Origin: Aspidapion aeneum
Taxonomy: Eukaryota; Arthropoda; Insecta; Coleoptera; Brentidae
DNA: 64,000 bases
Assembly: GCA_963576565.1 (NCBI GenBank)
Contig: OY755045.1
Span: 2,231,477-2,295,476, forward strand
Direction of reading: 5' to 3'
The notes under the pieces were generated by a model. That model worked only from the letters and a program-made list of their open reading frames with translations. It did not search any database and had not been told where the DNA came from. Numbering within the stretch: the stretch's first letter is position 1; every line of letters begins with the position of its first letter. A program made the position numbers and the translations under genes. Shown piece after piece: positions 1-10,780 of the stretch.

Positions 1-460
1 TTAATTTTTTCGAACATTTATGACGGCCATCAACAACATGTGACAGTACGTCATCGACTACGCCGTTGTTAGCGAGGTTGCTGCGCTGTTCATTTTTTCG
101 AACATTTATGATGGCCATCAACAACATGTGACAGTACGTCATCGATCACGCTGTTGTTAGCGAGGTTGGCGCGCTGTTAATTTTTTCGAACATTTATGAC
201 GGCCATCAACAACATGTGACAGAACGTCATCGACCACGCCGTTGTTAGCGAGGTTGCCGCGCTGCTAATTTTTTCGAACATTTATGACGGCCATCAACAA
301 CATGCGACAGTACGTCATCGACCACGCCGTTGTTAGCGAGGTTGCCGCGCTGTTAATTTTTTCGAACATTTATGACGGCCATCAACAACATCGTCGTCAT
401 CGACCACGCCGTTGTTAGCGAGGTTGCCGCGCTGTTAATTTTTTCGAACATTTAAAGAAC
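1..460. repeat. 88-bp tandem repeat, cut by window start
   Basis: The anchor CGAACATTTA recurs at 11, 99, 187, 275, 363 and 445, a period of 88 bp (last interval 82 because of a small deletion). Each unit holds AACATTTATGACGGCCATCA and CGCCGTTGTTAGCGAGG and is clearly richer in GC than the DNA to its right. At least five units are present and the array continues left of the window. No ORF or known family was recognised. Confidence 0.93.
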
Positions 461-1070
461 ACAATTATTATTAATTAATGTAATTTGACAAAAGTAAAAA
501 TATTTTATTGTATTTATCTTGGTGAAACTAGTAAGATAGGCTTTTACATTTTATTTTGAATGAAAATAATGTTAATTTTTAAAGAAAATGCCGTTTATTT
601 AATTATGCCTTTTTAGTTATCTTATCACATTATGTAAACGTGGCAATTTGGGTCAATTTTCCCCCTGGCCCTTTTGTAAAAATTAGACTCAATCAATAAA
701 GTATGCTGCTCCTACCGGGTTTAATGTTCAAAGCTAAATTCTAATAAGTATAATTTTTACATAAGGAAAATTGCATCAATAGCTTGAGGCATCTTGAATC
801 CTTGACAAAAAAAAAACAAACAAAAAAAATCTGATTTGCATAAAAAACCCATGGAGGATGTTACAATTAATATTTTTAAACTAAAGGTCAGAAAAATTAG
901 TCTGAATTATTTCTTGAATAATAAAAAAGATCGGGTAATAAATTAGCTTGATCTATAAAGATACAAAATTAGACCATCATCCTTCGCTAATTATATCATT
1001 GATAAAAGATTAATTATCTAGGAACACAAAATTTGGTGTAAAAAAAATTATTATTTCAGATAATTAGGAT
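461..1070. other. AT-rich intergenic DNA, no feature seen
   Basis: Very AT-rich sequence with short A and T runs. No ORF, RNA gene or terminal repeat pair was seen. Confidence 0.6.
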
Positions 1071-1635
1071 CAGTGGCTGCTGATGACGTTATAAGCTGGG
1101 GGGGCAGAAATTTATATTGCATGAAAAAGGAAAACTTACCTAAACAATTATTTTAGCATTTTACAACAAGCAGCTACTTGTTGTAGTTTTTAGTTTATTT
1201 GTTTATAGATAAAGTTTATTCGCCCTTCTTTTATATGCGCAAAGTGCTCGGATTAGCACCAGTTTCAGACTCAGCATGGCCCCGTAGAGCAACCTCAAAA
1301 ATCCCACAGAATTTTAAACAGTCTATTAACCTACTAACTATATGTCTATTTTTTGCCACATTTTCGGTCGGTAATATTTTGCCGATAGGCACTATTCAAT
1401 TGGCACCTAATATCCGTTTTGCCTAGCATATAAAATTCTATTTGGTTATTTAAAGAATACCATTTACTTTGTGTCTTTTAAACTTTTCACTAAAGTGCTT
1501 CATATTACACATTCCATTTGCCATCTACGCAGGGTCACTTCGTGGATTGTTCATAATATGACAAATAAAGCAAAAAAAAGCATTTCGTTTTTCACAACTG
1601 CACAATTTGCACTAAAATTTTTGTTAATTTTTAGG
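1071..1635 (+). repeat. Dispersed repeat R1, uninterrupted copy
   Basis: This 565-bp segment is the inverted paralogue of 17,056-19,337. Shared blocks include the poly-G side (GACGTTATAA then a G run then CAGAAATTTATATTGCATG), GTAGTTTTTAGTTTATTTG, and CACTTCGTGGATTGTTCATA. Its left end CAGTGGCTGCTGATGACG resembles hAT-type termini, but I found no matching inverted end on the right. Its value is as the empty site for two insertions in the other copy. Apparent ORFs across it are not conserved in the paralogue. Confidence 0.8.
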
Positions 1636-1894
1636 TCCGGTCCATGTGTCCCTAAAGATTTTAATTGTAATTTCCATTTAGAAAACAAACGAAAACAAAA
1701 ACAAACAATGGACACGCGACCGGCAAGGTTTTTAACTACTGACCTACCCCAAATAAAAACAAACTCATACGTCTTCACTAAGGATAGAACCGGCAACACG
1801 CAGGAAGGGCAACGAACGTTTTCGCACGATGAAGATGGCCGACGTCTACTAAAACAAACATTTCTCCCACCCCCGCGCGAGAAAAACCACCCAT
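1636..1894. other. Unassigned segment with an unrecognised open frame
   Basis: A + strand frame runs open from 1,471 to 1,950, but its first half is repeat R1 and its last part is a foldback MITE arm, so it is most likely chance. The middle part (about 1,710-1,890) is less AT-rich than its surroundings and unassigned. Confidence 0.4.
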
Positions 1895-2239
1895 ACATTT
1901 CATATAAAAAAGCCAAGTACGCGAAAAGTGCATTCCGTAAAAAGAATTGAGATAAAAGTAAAGCCAAGTTCTCCAATACAAATTTCAAAATGATAGGTTC
2001 TTACTAGTTTGGAAATGTTTTTCTTAACTTGGCTATTACGTCAGCAAACGACTCTTAGGCAGAGTGATAAATCGAACATAAAGAAGTTTGGCTGGAATAG
2101 CAAAGTTTAACAAACATTTCCAAACTAGTAAGAACCTTTCATTTTGAAATTTGTATTGGAGAACTTGGCTTTACTTTTATCTCAATTCTTTTTACGGAAT
2201 GTCATTTTCGCGTACTTGGCTTTTTTTTACATGAAATGT
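1895..2239. mobile_element. Foldback MITE family F1, full copy
   Basis: The two ends are long inverted repeats: the left arm (ACATTTCAT, then GCCAAGTACGCGAAAA, GAATTGAGATAAAAGTAAAG, CTAGTTTGGAAATG) is mirrored by the right arm (CATTTCCAAACTAG ... CTTTACTTTTATCTCAATTC ... CGCGTACTTGGC ... ATGAAATGT). Arms are about 130 bp with a centre near 2,030-2,100. Other copies lie at 3,271-3,420 (half), 19,707-20,083 (interrupted) and 26,110-26,471 (full). It carries no coding capacity, so it is non-autonomous. Confidence 0.88.
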
Positions 2240-2730
2240 TTTTATTATGATTATTGTGTTTTTAACGATTTTAACGTCTTCTGGACGAAAATTGGGCTTG
2301 GCATGGCACCCCTAACATTTTCGCCTTTACCTGCTGCGCAAGCGTTTCTGACTACATTTTCAAAAATCCTATGAGCCGTTACTGAACAGCACTTTTTATA
2401 TGGGTTTACCCCCCCATCCAATTAAGATGTTCTTTTTTCTATTTTGACATATTTTCTTGAACCTTTTGAATTCTTTAGATCAACCGATTGAATCAAAATC
2501 TTTTAAAAGCTTTAAGTTTATTCAACTATTTTCTTTTTTGTTTTTTTTTAATAAAATTATGCAAACTATTCTAAAATTTTGCAACAATTTTTTTTATTTA
2601 AAGATATTAATCATAAAATTTACAAAGACAATAGCGTTTTTGATGAAATGATGAAAACTGTAAACAAAGACATTCATTGAAGAGGAAACTAAGAGGTTTT
2701 AGTAAAGTCCGAGGATACCACCTTTATGTC
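2240..2730. other. AT-rich DNA, no feature seen
   Basis: Mostly T-rich sequence. The open frame at 2,457-2,651 is a low-complexity Phe/Leu/Lys translation with no recognisable domain. Confidence 0.5.
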
Positions 2731-2899
2731 AAGGGCGCACCAAGGAAGGGGGTACTTCGGTGGACGGGCCCCCCTCCAAGCTTAATATTTTTCTAGATGT
2801 TTTTACATATTTCATGAATAAAAGCAAAACGTAGCATAAAGTTCGACATCATGGGATCTCGCCCCCCCCCCCCCAGACAAATTTCTTGGTGCGCCAGTG
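2731..2899 (-). mobile_element. Short hAT-like MITE with poly-C tract
   Basis: Inverted ends GCGCACCAAGGAAG (from 2,735) and TTTCTTGGTGCGCCAGTG (to 2,899). On the minus strand it reads CACTGGCGCACCAAG, a long G run, then CATGATGTCGAACTTTA. The same order occurs at 31,039-31,190 on the + strand, so this is a family. CAGTG-type ends are typical of hAT elements; the assignment is inferred from the ends alone. No clear target duplication was seen. Confidence 0.6.
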
Positions 2900-3270
2900 T
2901 TTATTCTATAGTCATCCTGTAAAATACTAAAAAAAATTATAGAGTACCATAAAATGAGGTTTATTTAAACATTTCAGATTGTTTTAAGCAATTAAAAAAA
3001 TAACAAAAATTACTAGCCTCATAGTAAAGAAATTAGCCTCATATCTTCCAAACTAACAAATATATATATATATATATTTTTTTAATTTTAAAAAATAGTA
3101 ACTTAATTTAAGTCGCCGGGTGTTTACCTTAAAATTGGTTTTTCTATAAAACTAATTTAGCGAAAGGTAGACGCCAAAGTTTGTTAAGAAACATGAAAAA
3201 AGCCGCCATCTTGGATTTATGACGTCACTCCTGCCTATATATATGTTTATGATATCATAGATCAGTTTAA
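2900..3270. other. AT-rich spacer with short (AT)n
   Basis: Contains a short TA microsatellite near 3,060-3,077. Nothing else could be supported. Confidence 0.5.
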
Positions 3271-3420
3271 AAAAACATTTCCAAACTAGTAAGAAGCTTT
3301 CATTTTGAAATTTGTATTGGAGAACTTGCCTTTACTTTTTTTTTATCTCAATTCTTTTTACGGAATACCACTTTCGCGTACTTGGCTTTTTTTACATGAA
3401 ATGTTTTTGTTATGACTTAA
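3271..3420 (+). mobile_element. Foldback MITE F1, single arm
   Basis: Carries one arm of the F1 family: CATTTCCAAACTAGTAAGAA, TTTGTATTGGAGAACTTG, CGCGTACTTGGC and ACATGAAATGTTTTTGTTATG-like end. The partner arm is missing, so it is a truncated copy. Confidence 0.8.
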
Positions 3421-3737
3421 AATATTTTGGACATATTATTATACCTATCAAGACAGGCAATAAAAAAAATAACAGTTTAACAACAACAACAACAATTTAA
3501 CATATTTATAACTTTGCTTAATATTAAGTTAGGGTTAGTGGGTACTCTAGTGGGTATGAAATGTCAGAAACTAAAACCACAACAGGAATTGGCATACCAA
3601 GAAAGAAGATCAAGTGAAATACCCTATTTAATAACAAATTCTATTCAATCATCTTATGTGCAATATGTAGTATATGAAGAAATTTCATGTATATTTGGTA
3701 TATAGCAACCACAATCAATATATTTTTTTAAATTTTT
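3421..3737. other. AT-rich spacer, no gene recognised
   Basis: A 63-codon open frame (3,514-3,705) has no recognisable motif and no splice or promoter context. I see no gene here. Confidence 0.45.
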
Positions 3738-4232
3738 ACCTTCCTAGCTCGCGCAGCAATGACTAGAGGAGGTATTGCTTTCAACGAAAAAATACTCTGC
3801 CAATATATGGGCCCCTAAGCTCACACTAGGTACTATAGTTATAGTGTACGTGTGAGCTAATATAACTAAAAACTAAAATATATTTTATTCAACTCCCGAC
3901 TAAATTACCTTTTGTTTGATACCACACAAGCCATGTTTTGACTTAAACTCAAATTTTTGAAATCTACCCCCACCCTTAAAAAAAACAAAAACTAAAATGT
4001 ATTTTGTTAAACTCCGGACTCAATTACCTTTCGTTTGATATCACACACGCCATATTTTCACTTAAACTCTAATTTTTGAAATCTACCCCCACCCTTTTAT
4101 TTGGTTTGTGTTCGGTGGATTTTGTTCATTTTTAAATGGGACCATCTCGGCCCAAAACCCAGCCTAGGTACCAAATTTCATTAAAATCGGCCAAGCGGTT
4201 TTTGAGTTATGCGCGTTGGTCGTTACAGACAT

Positions 4233-4271
<39 letters not shown>

Positions 4272-4272
4272 T

Positions 4273-4310
<38 letters not shown>

Positions 4311-4480
4311 GGCGCAACAAAAAAGTTTCAAAATCATCTGAAACGCAAAGATATATAAAAATTTTTGAAATCGGAGCAACTTTTTTTTTCTAGAAAAAAT
4401 TAGGATCACCATAGCTCACACTACTATAGTATAGTATATGTGTGAGCTAACACACTACTATAGTATAGTATATGTGTGAG
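3738..4480 (+). mobile_element. GTCT-bearing mini-me/Helentron-like element, copy 1
   Basis: In order: TACCTTCCTAGCTCGCGCAG, TACTCTGCCAATATATGGG, a hairpin AGCTCACAC...GTGTGAGCT, two internal repeats of about 118 bp (ACCTTTCGTTTGATATCACA), the block CGGCCAAGCGGTTTTTGAG, a (GACA)n tract, GAAATCGGAGCAACTTTTTT, and two terminal AGCTCACAC/GTGTGAGCT hairpins near 4,412-4,483. Dipteran mini-me and DINE-1 elements are known to combine a GTCY microsatellite, central tandem repeats and 3' hairpins; placing this element with them is inference. Other copies are at 10,521-11,330 (-), 21,441-22,149 (+) and 33,288-33,770 (-). Confidence 0.75.
4226..4310. repeat. (GACA)n microsatellite inside the element
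   Basis: About 85 bp of GACA repeats with two ATAC interruptions, at the same internal position as the tetranucleotide tracts of the other three copies. Confidence 0.97.
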
Positions 4481-5510
4481 CTAAAATGTTTTGAGATAAC
4501 GCCAAAAATGTGATATTTTACGTATGTCTGTCCGTAACACGATAGCTCCTAAGCCGCTGAACCGATTTTGATAAAATTTTCAGGTAAAATAGTGTACAAT
4601 AGTGTTAAGAGCTGATCATATTTTGGTCAAAATCCATTACTGTTAACGACGGTTTTTTGATAGTTTAAAAATTGAAAAAATTCTTAACAAAGCATCTCCT
4701 CAATATGTGGAATTTCGGAATATTGCAGGACGGGTTCTCTTGGAGTGTGCTAATGTGCTAGGAAGGTATCAGATCCATCATTTTTTGTACAAACTGAAAC
4801 TAACATATCAAAGAAAATAACTGTCAAAAATATAAATAACAAAGAAATAATAAAACAAAAATAAGAAACCGTCGTTATAAGGGAAATGAGTTATTTCAAC
4901 AAACAATATTAGTTATATATTAGTAGCTGAAAAACTAAAAGTTACAGACAAAATATAGTTGGATTGTTTGTAAGATAAACTTTTTTTTTAAATAAAAAAA
5001 ATAGAAGACCCCTCTTTTTCTTTTAAAATTTGAGGGCCACAAAAGCGTCAGTTTTCTTTGATTTCCCTAGATGTTCTATACATCCCCTCAAAAGTATTCA
5101 GACAGTTACAAGAGGGCTTTCTTGGAGGATGCCACTAAACAAAATGGATAGTAAAAAAGCGTAACAATCTCTGAAAAAATTGTATTGAATATCAAGATCT
5201 TTTGAGGGTCAACCTTCACAATCGAAAAAAATTACCCAAATTCTGACATTTTCGAAGATCATCTCTATATAGGATCTTCATTTGTTTTTTCGTCTACAGG
5301 GTGATACTACAGCCAGTCAACAGTATTTTATCTAGGTTACATTATGAAAAAAACCAGAGATTCCACATAAAAATAACTGGATTTCCTAGCCAATCAGCAC
5401 ACTCCAAGTGAACTCCACGATATATTAGCCTTAAAAACAGTTTTTTGTAAATACGTCAGAAACAAAAGCACCTACAAAGTTTTTGGATATTAAAAAAATT
5501 AGTGAAAAAA
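4481..5510. repeat. Fragments of dispersed repeat family R2
   Basis: The left part (4,490-4,665) holds GATAGCTCCTAAGCCGCTGA and ATTTTGGTCAAAATCCATTA, which match inverted sequence at 13,050-13,160. A second segment is bracketed by inverted ends: TTGGAGTGTGCTAATG near 4,740 and CAGCACACTCCAAG near 5,395. The continuation to 5,490 (TATATTAGCCTTAAAAACAG) matches 12,910, 13,900 and 30,065. No coding sequence was seen. Confidence 0.6.
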
Positions 5511-6046
5511 AGGGGAATATCATCATGCGAGTTCATACGAGTCGGGAGCAGATACGCTTTGTGCAATTTTCGTTAAAATATTTACTTTTGTAGAAACAAA
5601 TATGGTAAATTAAAAGCACAGTTATTAATAAGGATAGTGAATACATATTTGGATAGGAATATACACCAGTTGTGTGGAAAAGATGGTATAGTTAAAGAAC
5701 AACAAATGTGTATGCAGTGATTTAAATGAAGCATCACAAAATCAGGTAAGAAAAGTAAACAAAAGTAAAAAAATTGTTTTGTATGGAATATCGCATACCT
5801 AACGTTATAGGTAATCAGACAGGGAATGCGACAATTCACCGCGGACGATTAGCCGCCGGACCTTAATCCGCGTATGATTTGAGGCAGAATTCGCAAGCCT
5901 CGCAGTGGGACCAAACGAATGCTACGGATCCGAATTTCCTTTACTGAGTGTCGAGTTCACGAAAACCTCAACAGACTGTTGCTGCCCTGCGTTTCCAAAA
6001 TAGAAGAATTTTATTTACATTATTTATGTCACTTTATCTTTAGAGA
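5511..6046. other. No gene; GC-richer patch at about 5,815-6,000
   Basis: The first half is AT-rich. From about 5,815 to 6,000 composition shifts to moderate GC with CGCGG and GCCGCCGG motifs. I could not assign it: it is not a recognisable tRNA or ORF, and it ends near the 5' break of the reverse transcriptase at 6,048. Confidence 0.4.
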
Positions 6047-6047
6047 A

Positions 6048-7170
6048 TGTTTAATGTTTTTTGTCTTAAACAAGTAATTGAAAAGAGAAGCGCCAGAAAT
6101 ATAGAGACTCATGTTACCTTTGTGGACCTACAAAAAGCATATGATACCGTTCCAGTAGAAAAATTATGGACGGTGTTGGAACAAACTAATATCAATCATA
6201 CATACATAAAAGCGATAAAAGAACTATACAAAGGGTCAAAATCTAAAATTAAAATTGGAAATCGACTTTCAAAAGAATTCCTGGTAACAAAAGGCTTAAG
6301 ACAGGGATGTTGTATCTCTCCAACTCTTTTTAAAATATATATCGTAGTGGCTCTAAAAAACTGGAAACGTAAAGTGCACGGCATGAGAATACAACTTAAC
6401 GACCGATTTACTATATACACACTACAGTTTGCTGACGACCAAGTAATTGTAGCTAATGATAATGAAGACATGGAGTATATGATGAGAAAGATCACGGAAG
6501 AATACCAAAAGTGGGGACTAACAGTGAACGTGGACAAGACACAGTACTTATATATTGGAAACGAATCCAGTGAGTTAGAACTAGACAATGGACAAACAAT
6601 ATCTCCATGCAAGGAGTATCTATACTTGGGTGTCACATTTGATAAGACAGGAACAGACTGTAAAGAATTGGAAAAAAGAATAGTAAAAGCAAAAAGGGTT
6701 ATTGGATGTCTTAAATAATGTAAAATTTAACATATATGAAACAATGGTAAAAAGCACGCTGTTGTATGGAATAGAGACTTGTCGCGTAACAGAAAAATAC
6801 AAAACAAAAATGGAAAGTGTCGAAATGGATGCAATTAGAAGATCAATGAGAATATCCAGAACAGATCACATAAGAAATGAGATCATAAAAGAAAGAATGG
6901 GAATCGAGGGAAGCATAACGGATGACATCACTAAAAGACAACTGATATGGTACGGCCATGTACAACGGATGAACGACGAAAGATTACCAAAGCAGGTCCT
7001 AGAATAGCAACCAATAGGGCGCAGAAAAAGAGGGCGTGCTAAACTAGAATGGCAATAGTCAATCCAAAGATCAATGAGTCAAAAAAATCTGACAAATGAT
7101 TGTCAGGATCGAAGGAGGTGGAGAATGGGCGTCGAACAACGTAGAAAAACGTTCTAAACCGACTAAATAA
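6048..7170 (+). mobile_element. Broken non-LTR retrotransposon reverse transcriptase
   Basis: The reading frame from 6,048 to 6,716 encodes the central reverse transcriptase region: VTFVDLQKAYDTVP (palm motif with first catalytic Asp), GLRQGCCISPTLF, and LQFADDQVIVAND (FADD catalytic box), then KTQYLYIG and EYLYLGVTF. A frameshift near 6,700 moves to the frame 6,702-7,007, which continues with STLLYGIETC, RQLIWYGHVQRM and DERLPKQVLE. In-frame stops follow at 7,005 and after KLEWQ, yet homology-like sequence (GRRKRGRAKLEW, RRWRMGVEQRRKTF) runs on to about 7,157, followed by an A-rich tail. The endonuclease and N-terminal RT are absent, typical of 5' truncation. The WYGHVQRM...RGRAKLEW tail is usual in RTE-like elements; the clade is inferred. 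It cannot encode an active enzyme. Confidence 0.88.
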
Positions 7171-7332
7171 ATAAAAAAAAACTAGTTTTTATTGTTACAG
7201 TCCACATTATTGTAATCTACTTTTTATTCAAATTTTTTGCATATCACCCTGTAAACTATCTTCATTCATTTTAAGCTGTTGTTATTCGTATTAAATATGT
7301 CTTCCTTTTTGGAAGAACCGCATAGCAGGTGA
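7171..7332. other. Upstream spacer of CPR gene 1
   Basis: AT-rich spacer between the retrotransposon tail and the promoter of gene 1. No discrete upstream elements could be defended. Confidence 0.4.
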
Positions 7333-7411
7333 GTTGGTGGGGGGCCGAAAATCGAATGAAGATTTCGGGTATAAAAATACAATGATACGATTTGGAAATC
7401 ATCACAAGTCA
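7333..7411 (+). promoter_or_regulatory. Core promoter of CPR gene 1
   Basis: A G-rich box (GTTGGTGGGGGGCC, about 7,333-7,347) precedes TATAAAAA at 7,370. ATCACAAGTC starts at 7,401, 31 bp downstream, where an initiator is expected. Gene 2 has the same three elements in the same order. The start codon is 125 bp after the TATA box. Confidence 0.7.
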
Positions 7412-7494
7412 ATCTGCTCTGCTTTGATTTTAGAGCAATTGTTTCTTTGTTTTTGTGACGTAGTTTGGTGATTAGGTTTTTGGATTATTTAAAA

Positions 7495-10400
7495 ATGGCG
7501 AAACAGGTAAGACAAAAATTAAAAAAATTTAGTTTTTTTTATACATAATATTATAATGGTAATATTTAAAAAATTAAGAGATTTTTAAAAAATATATTCG
7601 TAAAAAAAATTGTTTTTTAATTTACTTAAATTTCTTTTCTCACAATATTTTAATAAATGGCCAGAATAAGAAAGAAAAATTCATAAAAACGACCAAACAT
7701 AGATATAGAACCTTTTTTTTCTCAAGATACAGAGTATCAAAATTGACAATTTCTCACTTCTTTTAAAAACGCAGTCAATTAAAAATTTTAATGCATGTAT
7801 TAGACCAAGAGCCATAGATAAATACAGATAAAAATTATTTTAAAATAAATTATGTGACAAAGTTTTTTCATATAATTTTTTATTTTATTTTGTGAATGTC
7901 ATATGAAACGCAATTTTTTATTATTTATAGGAAAGTAATAGGTTTTAAAAACATTATTATTTTTTACCAATTTTTGGGGAAACTTGTTATTTTGAATGTC
8001 TCCTTTCTAATTTTATTTTGAAAAAAAAATTGAATTTATATTTTAAAAATAGGGGATTGTTGCCCTGTATCTTCTATTAATTATGAAAATACTCCATAAA
8101 TAAAGACAATGTTTTTAAAAAAAAAGTGTTTTGAAATCAGAGAAGTTTTTGTTTAAATTGATTCTCCATCTTCCCCTAAATTAATGTGGCAACTTAACAT
8201 ATACACTCTATCGTGTATTTGATTGAACTTATTTTTATTATTTACAGCTTGTTCTCTTGACCGCCATCTTGGGCACATCTCTGTGCGCCAAACTTGACAA
8301 CCTCGCCTATTTGCCTCCTCATCAAAGGTCCAACAGTTTCTCCAGCGGAGGACCCTCCAGTTTTTCAAACAACGGAGGTACGTACAGAGTTATTATTTTT
8401 TTCAAATTGATCTAATTAAACATAACAACAAAAATTGGATCTAAAAGTTTTTTAGAGCTGATATCATCGACTTTTTGTTAATATTCCTTACTATAAACGA
8501 AAGCGAAACAATAGTGAATTAGGCTGTTAGAATTTTATTTTCCATTCAAATGACAAATTTCTTCAGCTGCTAACATTCTTTTTATTTTAAATAAAGCTTT
8601 ATATTTAAAAATTTTAAAAAGTGCCACCCACCCTGCCACTTTTTTCTCTTGATGGAAAATAACACTAAAATATTTGTTTGACTTTATATTTTTTGTCGTT
8701 TGATCGAGGAGGTGCAGGAGGTTACCAATCCGGCGCCTACTCAAACAACCAAATCATTCCCATTCTGAAGTTTAACCAAGACAACAACGGAGAAGGAAGT
8801 TACAAGTAAGTTTTGTTCTCTTGCCTTTTACCAACACCAACAGATGGATCCTTTAAAAGGTTTTCCTCTCAAAATGGACCTAAGCATTACCTCCTTCATT
8901 ATGAACATCTTATTCCAGAACATTCTGTATATGTAGAAACAAAATTTTGGACTTCCATTGACTTTATTTGTTTTAAACACGACTTTTCGGTTCGTAAGTA
9001 TCTTTAACCTTTTTCAAGTGCAAACTAAACAATTTAGTCTACTACTTATACTAATTAACTCCTTTTTTAATCCTGAGACGCTTGTTTTCCTTAAGTAGTG
9101 GTTTCCATATGTTTGGTATGTCCGTGCTTGGTTGACTGAAAACATCTTTATTCTGCATTATAAACGCAGCTTCAATAAACTTTCGTTTTCGCCAATGCGA
9201 CTCCTTATGTAAAACTTTAGCTTCTGACCACTGAATCCGAAGTTACGGAAACAGAGCTCCACCGATAAAAAAATAAAGACAATGAAAGTCCAAAATTTTG
9301 TTTCTACACAATCATTTTCTACGAGTATCAACCATTCTGTATATAATTCTAAAAAACCTCGTCAAACTATTCTAATTACAGGAATTTCTATCATTTAACA
9401 AACCACATCACAAGCTCTTCAACGAAAATTTGTAAAAATATAAAATATTATTTTCCTTTTCCTAGCTACGCCTATGAAACTGGAAACAGCATTCAAGCTC
9501 AGGAACAAGGAGACGCCCATGGTGATGGAACCAAAGCTCACGGTTCCTACTCTTACACTGCACCAAATGGAGAACAGGTTTCCATTACTTATACTGCTGA
9601 TGAAAATGGATTTGTTCCACAAGGTAAAGTATTATATTCTATACAGGATGAAATTTAAAACATACATTACAACTTTATGTGCTGGTGGGCAAGATTGTGC
9701 ATAGCAAGTTTGAAGAGTGGGAAAAAACGTTGAGTTTTAAGAATAACAAATTTTACAATGTCAAATAATTCTTTATAATCAAAAAATGTTCTATTGCTTT
9801 TTTCCAAAACATGATAAAGATAAAGAAGATACAATGAGGCTAAATAAATTTTGTAAGCGGTATTAATTTTACAATAGGGACTTATTGCAATAAAGCCAGG
9901 CAGTAATTGTGCCGGGCGCTATTCTGACAGTTTTGCATTATAAGAGCAGCTGTCTTCTTTCAAAATTAGGCCTTTGTGTATTATAAAAGCTGGAATTAAC
10001 AGTGCCGCCACTATTAATGGAAAATAAACAACTAGATTTATAAATTCGACTTTGGTATGTCAATTTTGAAAGATCAACTGTCAGTTTTCAATGGAAAACT
10101 GTCAGAATAATGCCCGGCACCTACTACTGCCTGGCCTTATTGCAATAAGTCCCTAATGTTTTAAAGACTTATCATTCAAAATAAACACCTTATAGCTAAC
10201 AAGAAAATGATCTTTGATTGAGAGGTGGATTAAAAATGCCAAAAAAGTTGGATTAATTTAATTTTGTTATGAGTCCTTATTTATCTATTAATTGGCTTTA
10301 ATTATTTTTATTTTCTTTTTTGTAGGATCTCATATCCCCACTGCTCCACCAATCCCAGAAGAAATTTTGAAAGCTCTTCAACAAAACGCCGCTGAAGAAG

Positions 10401-10701
10401 CTAGAGGTAATACAAAAAAAAAATAAATAAATAAATAAACAGAGATTTATTTTCAACTCAGCGAATTTAAGCACAAGTTTCTGTTAACTGAGCATAGTAC
10501 ATAACATAACATACCATTTTTAGCTCACACATATACTATACTATTGTAGTGTGAGCTATGGTGATCCTAATTTTTTCGAAAAAAAAAAGTTGCTCCGATT
10601 TCAAAAATGTTTATATATCTTTGCGTTTCAGATCATTTTGAAACTTTTTTGTTGCGCCGTCTGTCTGTCTGTCTGTCTGTCTGCCTGTCTGCCTGTCTGT
10701 A

Positions 10702-10780
<79 letters not shown>

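Noticed and set aside
1471..1950. 159-codon + strand open frame
   Set aside because: It crosses from repeat R1 into a foldback MITE arm and has no recognisable domain or conserved counterpart in the R1 paralogue.
4136..4412. Open frames rich in DRQT or CLSV repeats (also near 10,551-10,869 and 21,887-22,216)
   Set aside because: They are translations of the GACA/CTGT microsatellite inside the mobile element, on both strands, and are not genes.
8153..8368. Minus-strand frame over exon 2 of CPR gene 1
   Set aside because: Antisense shadow of the real exon.
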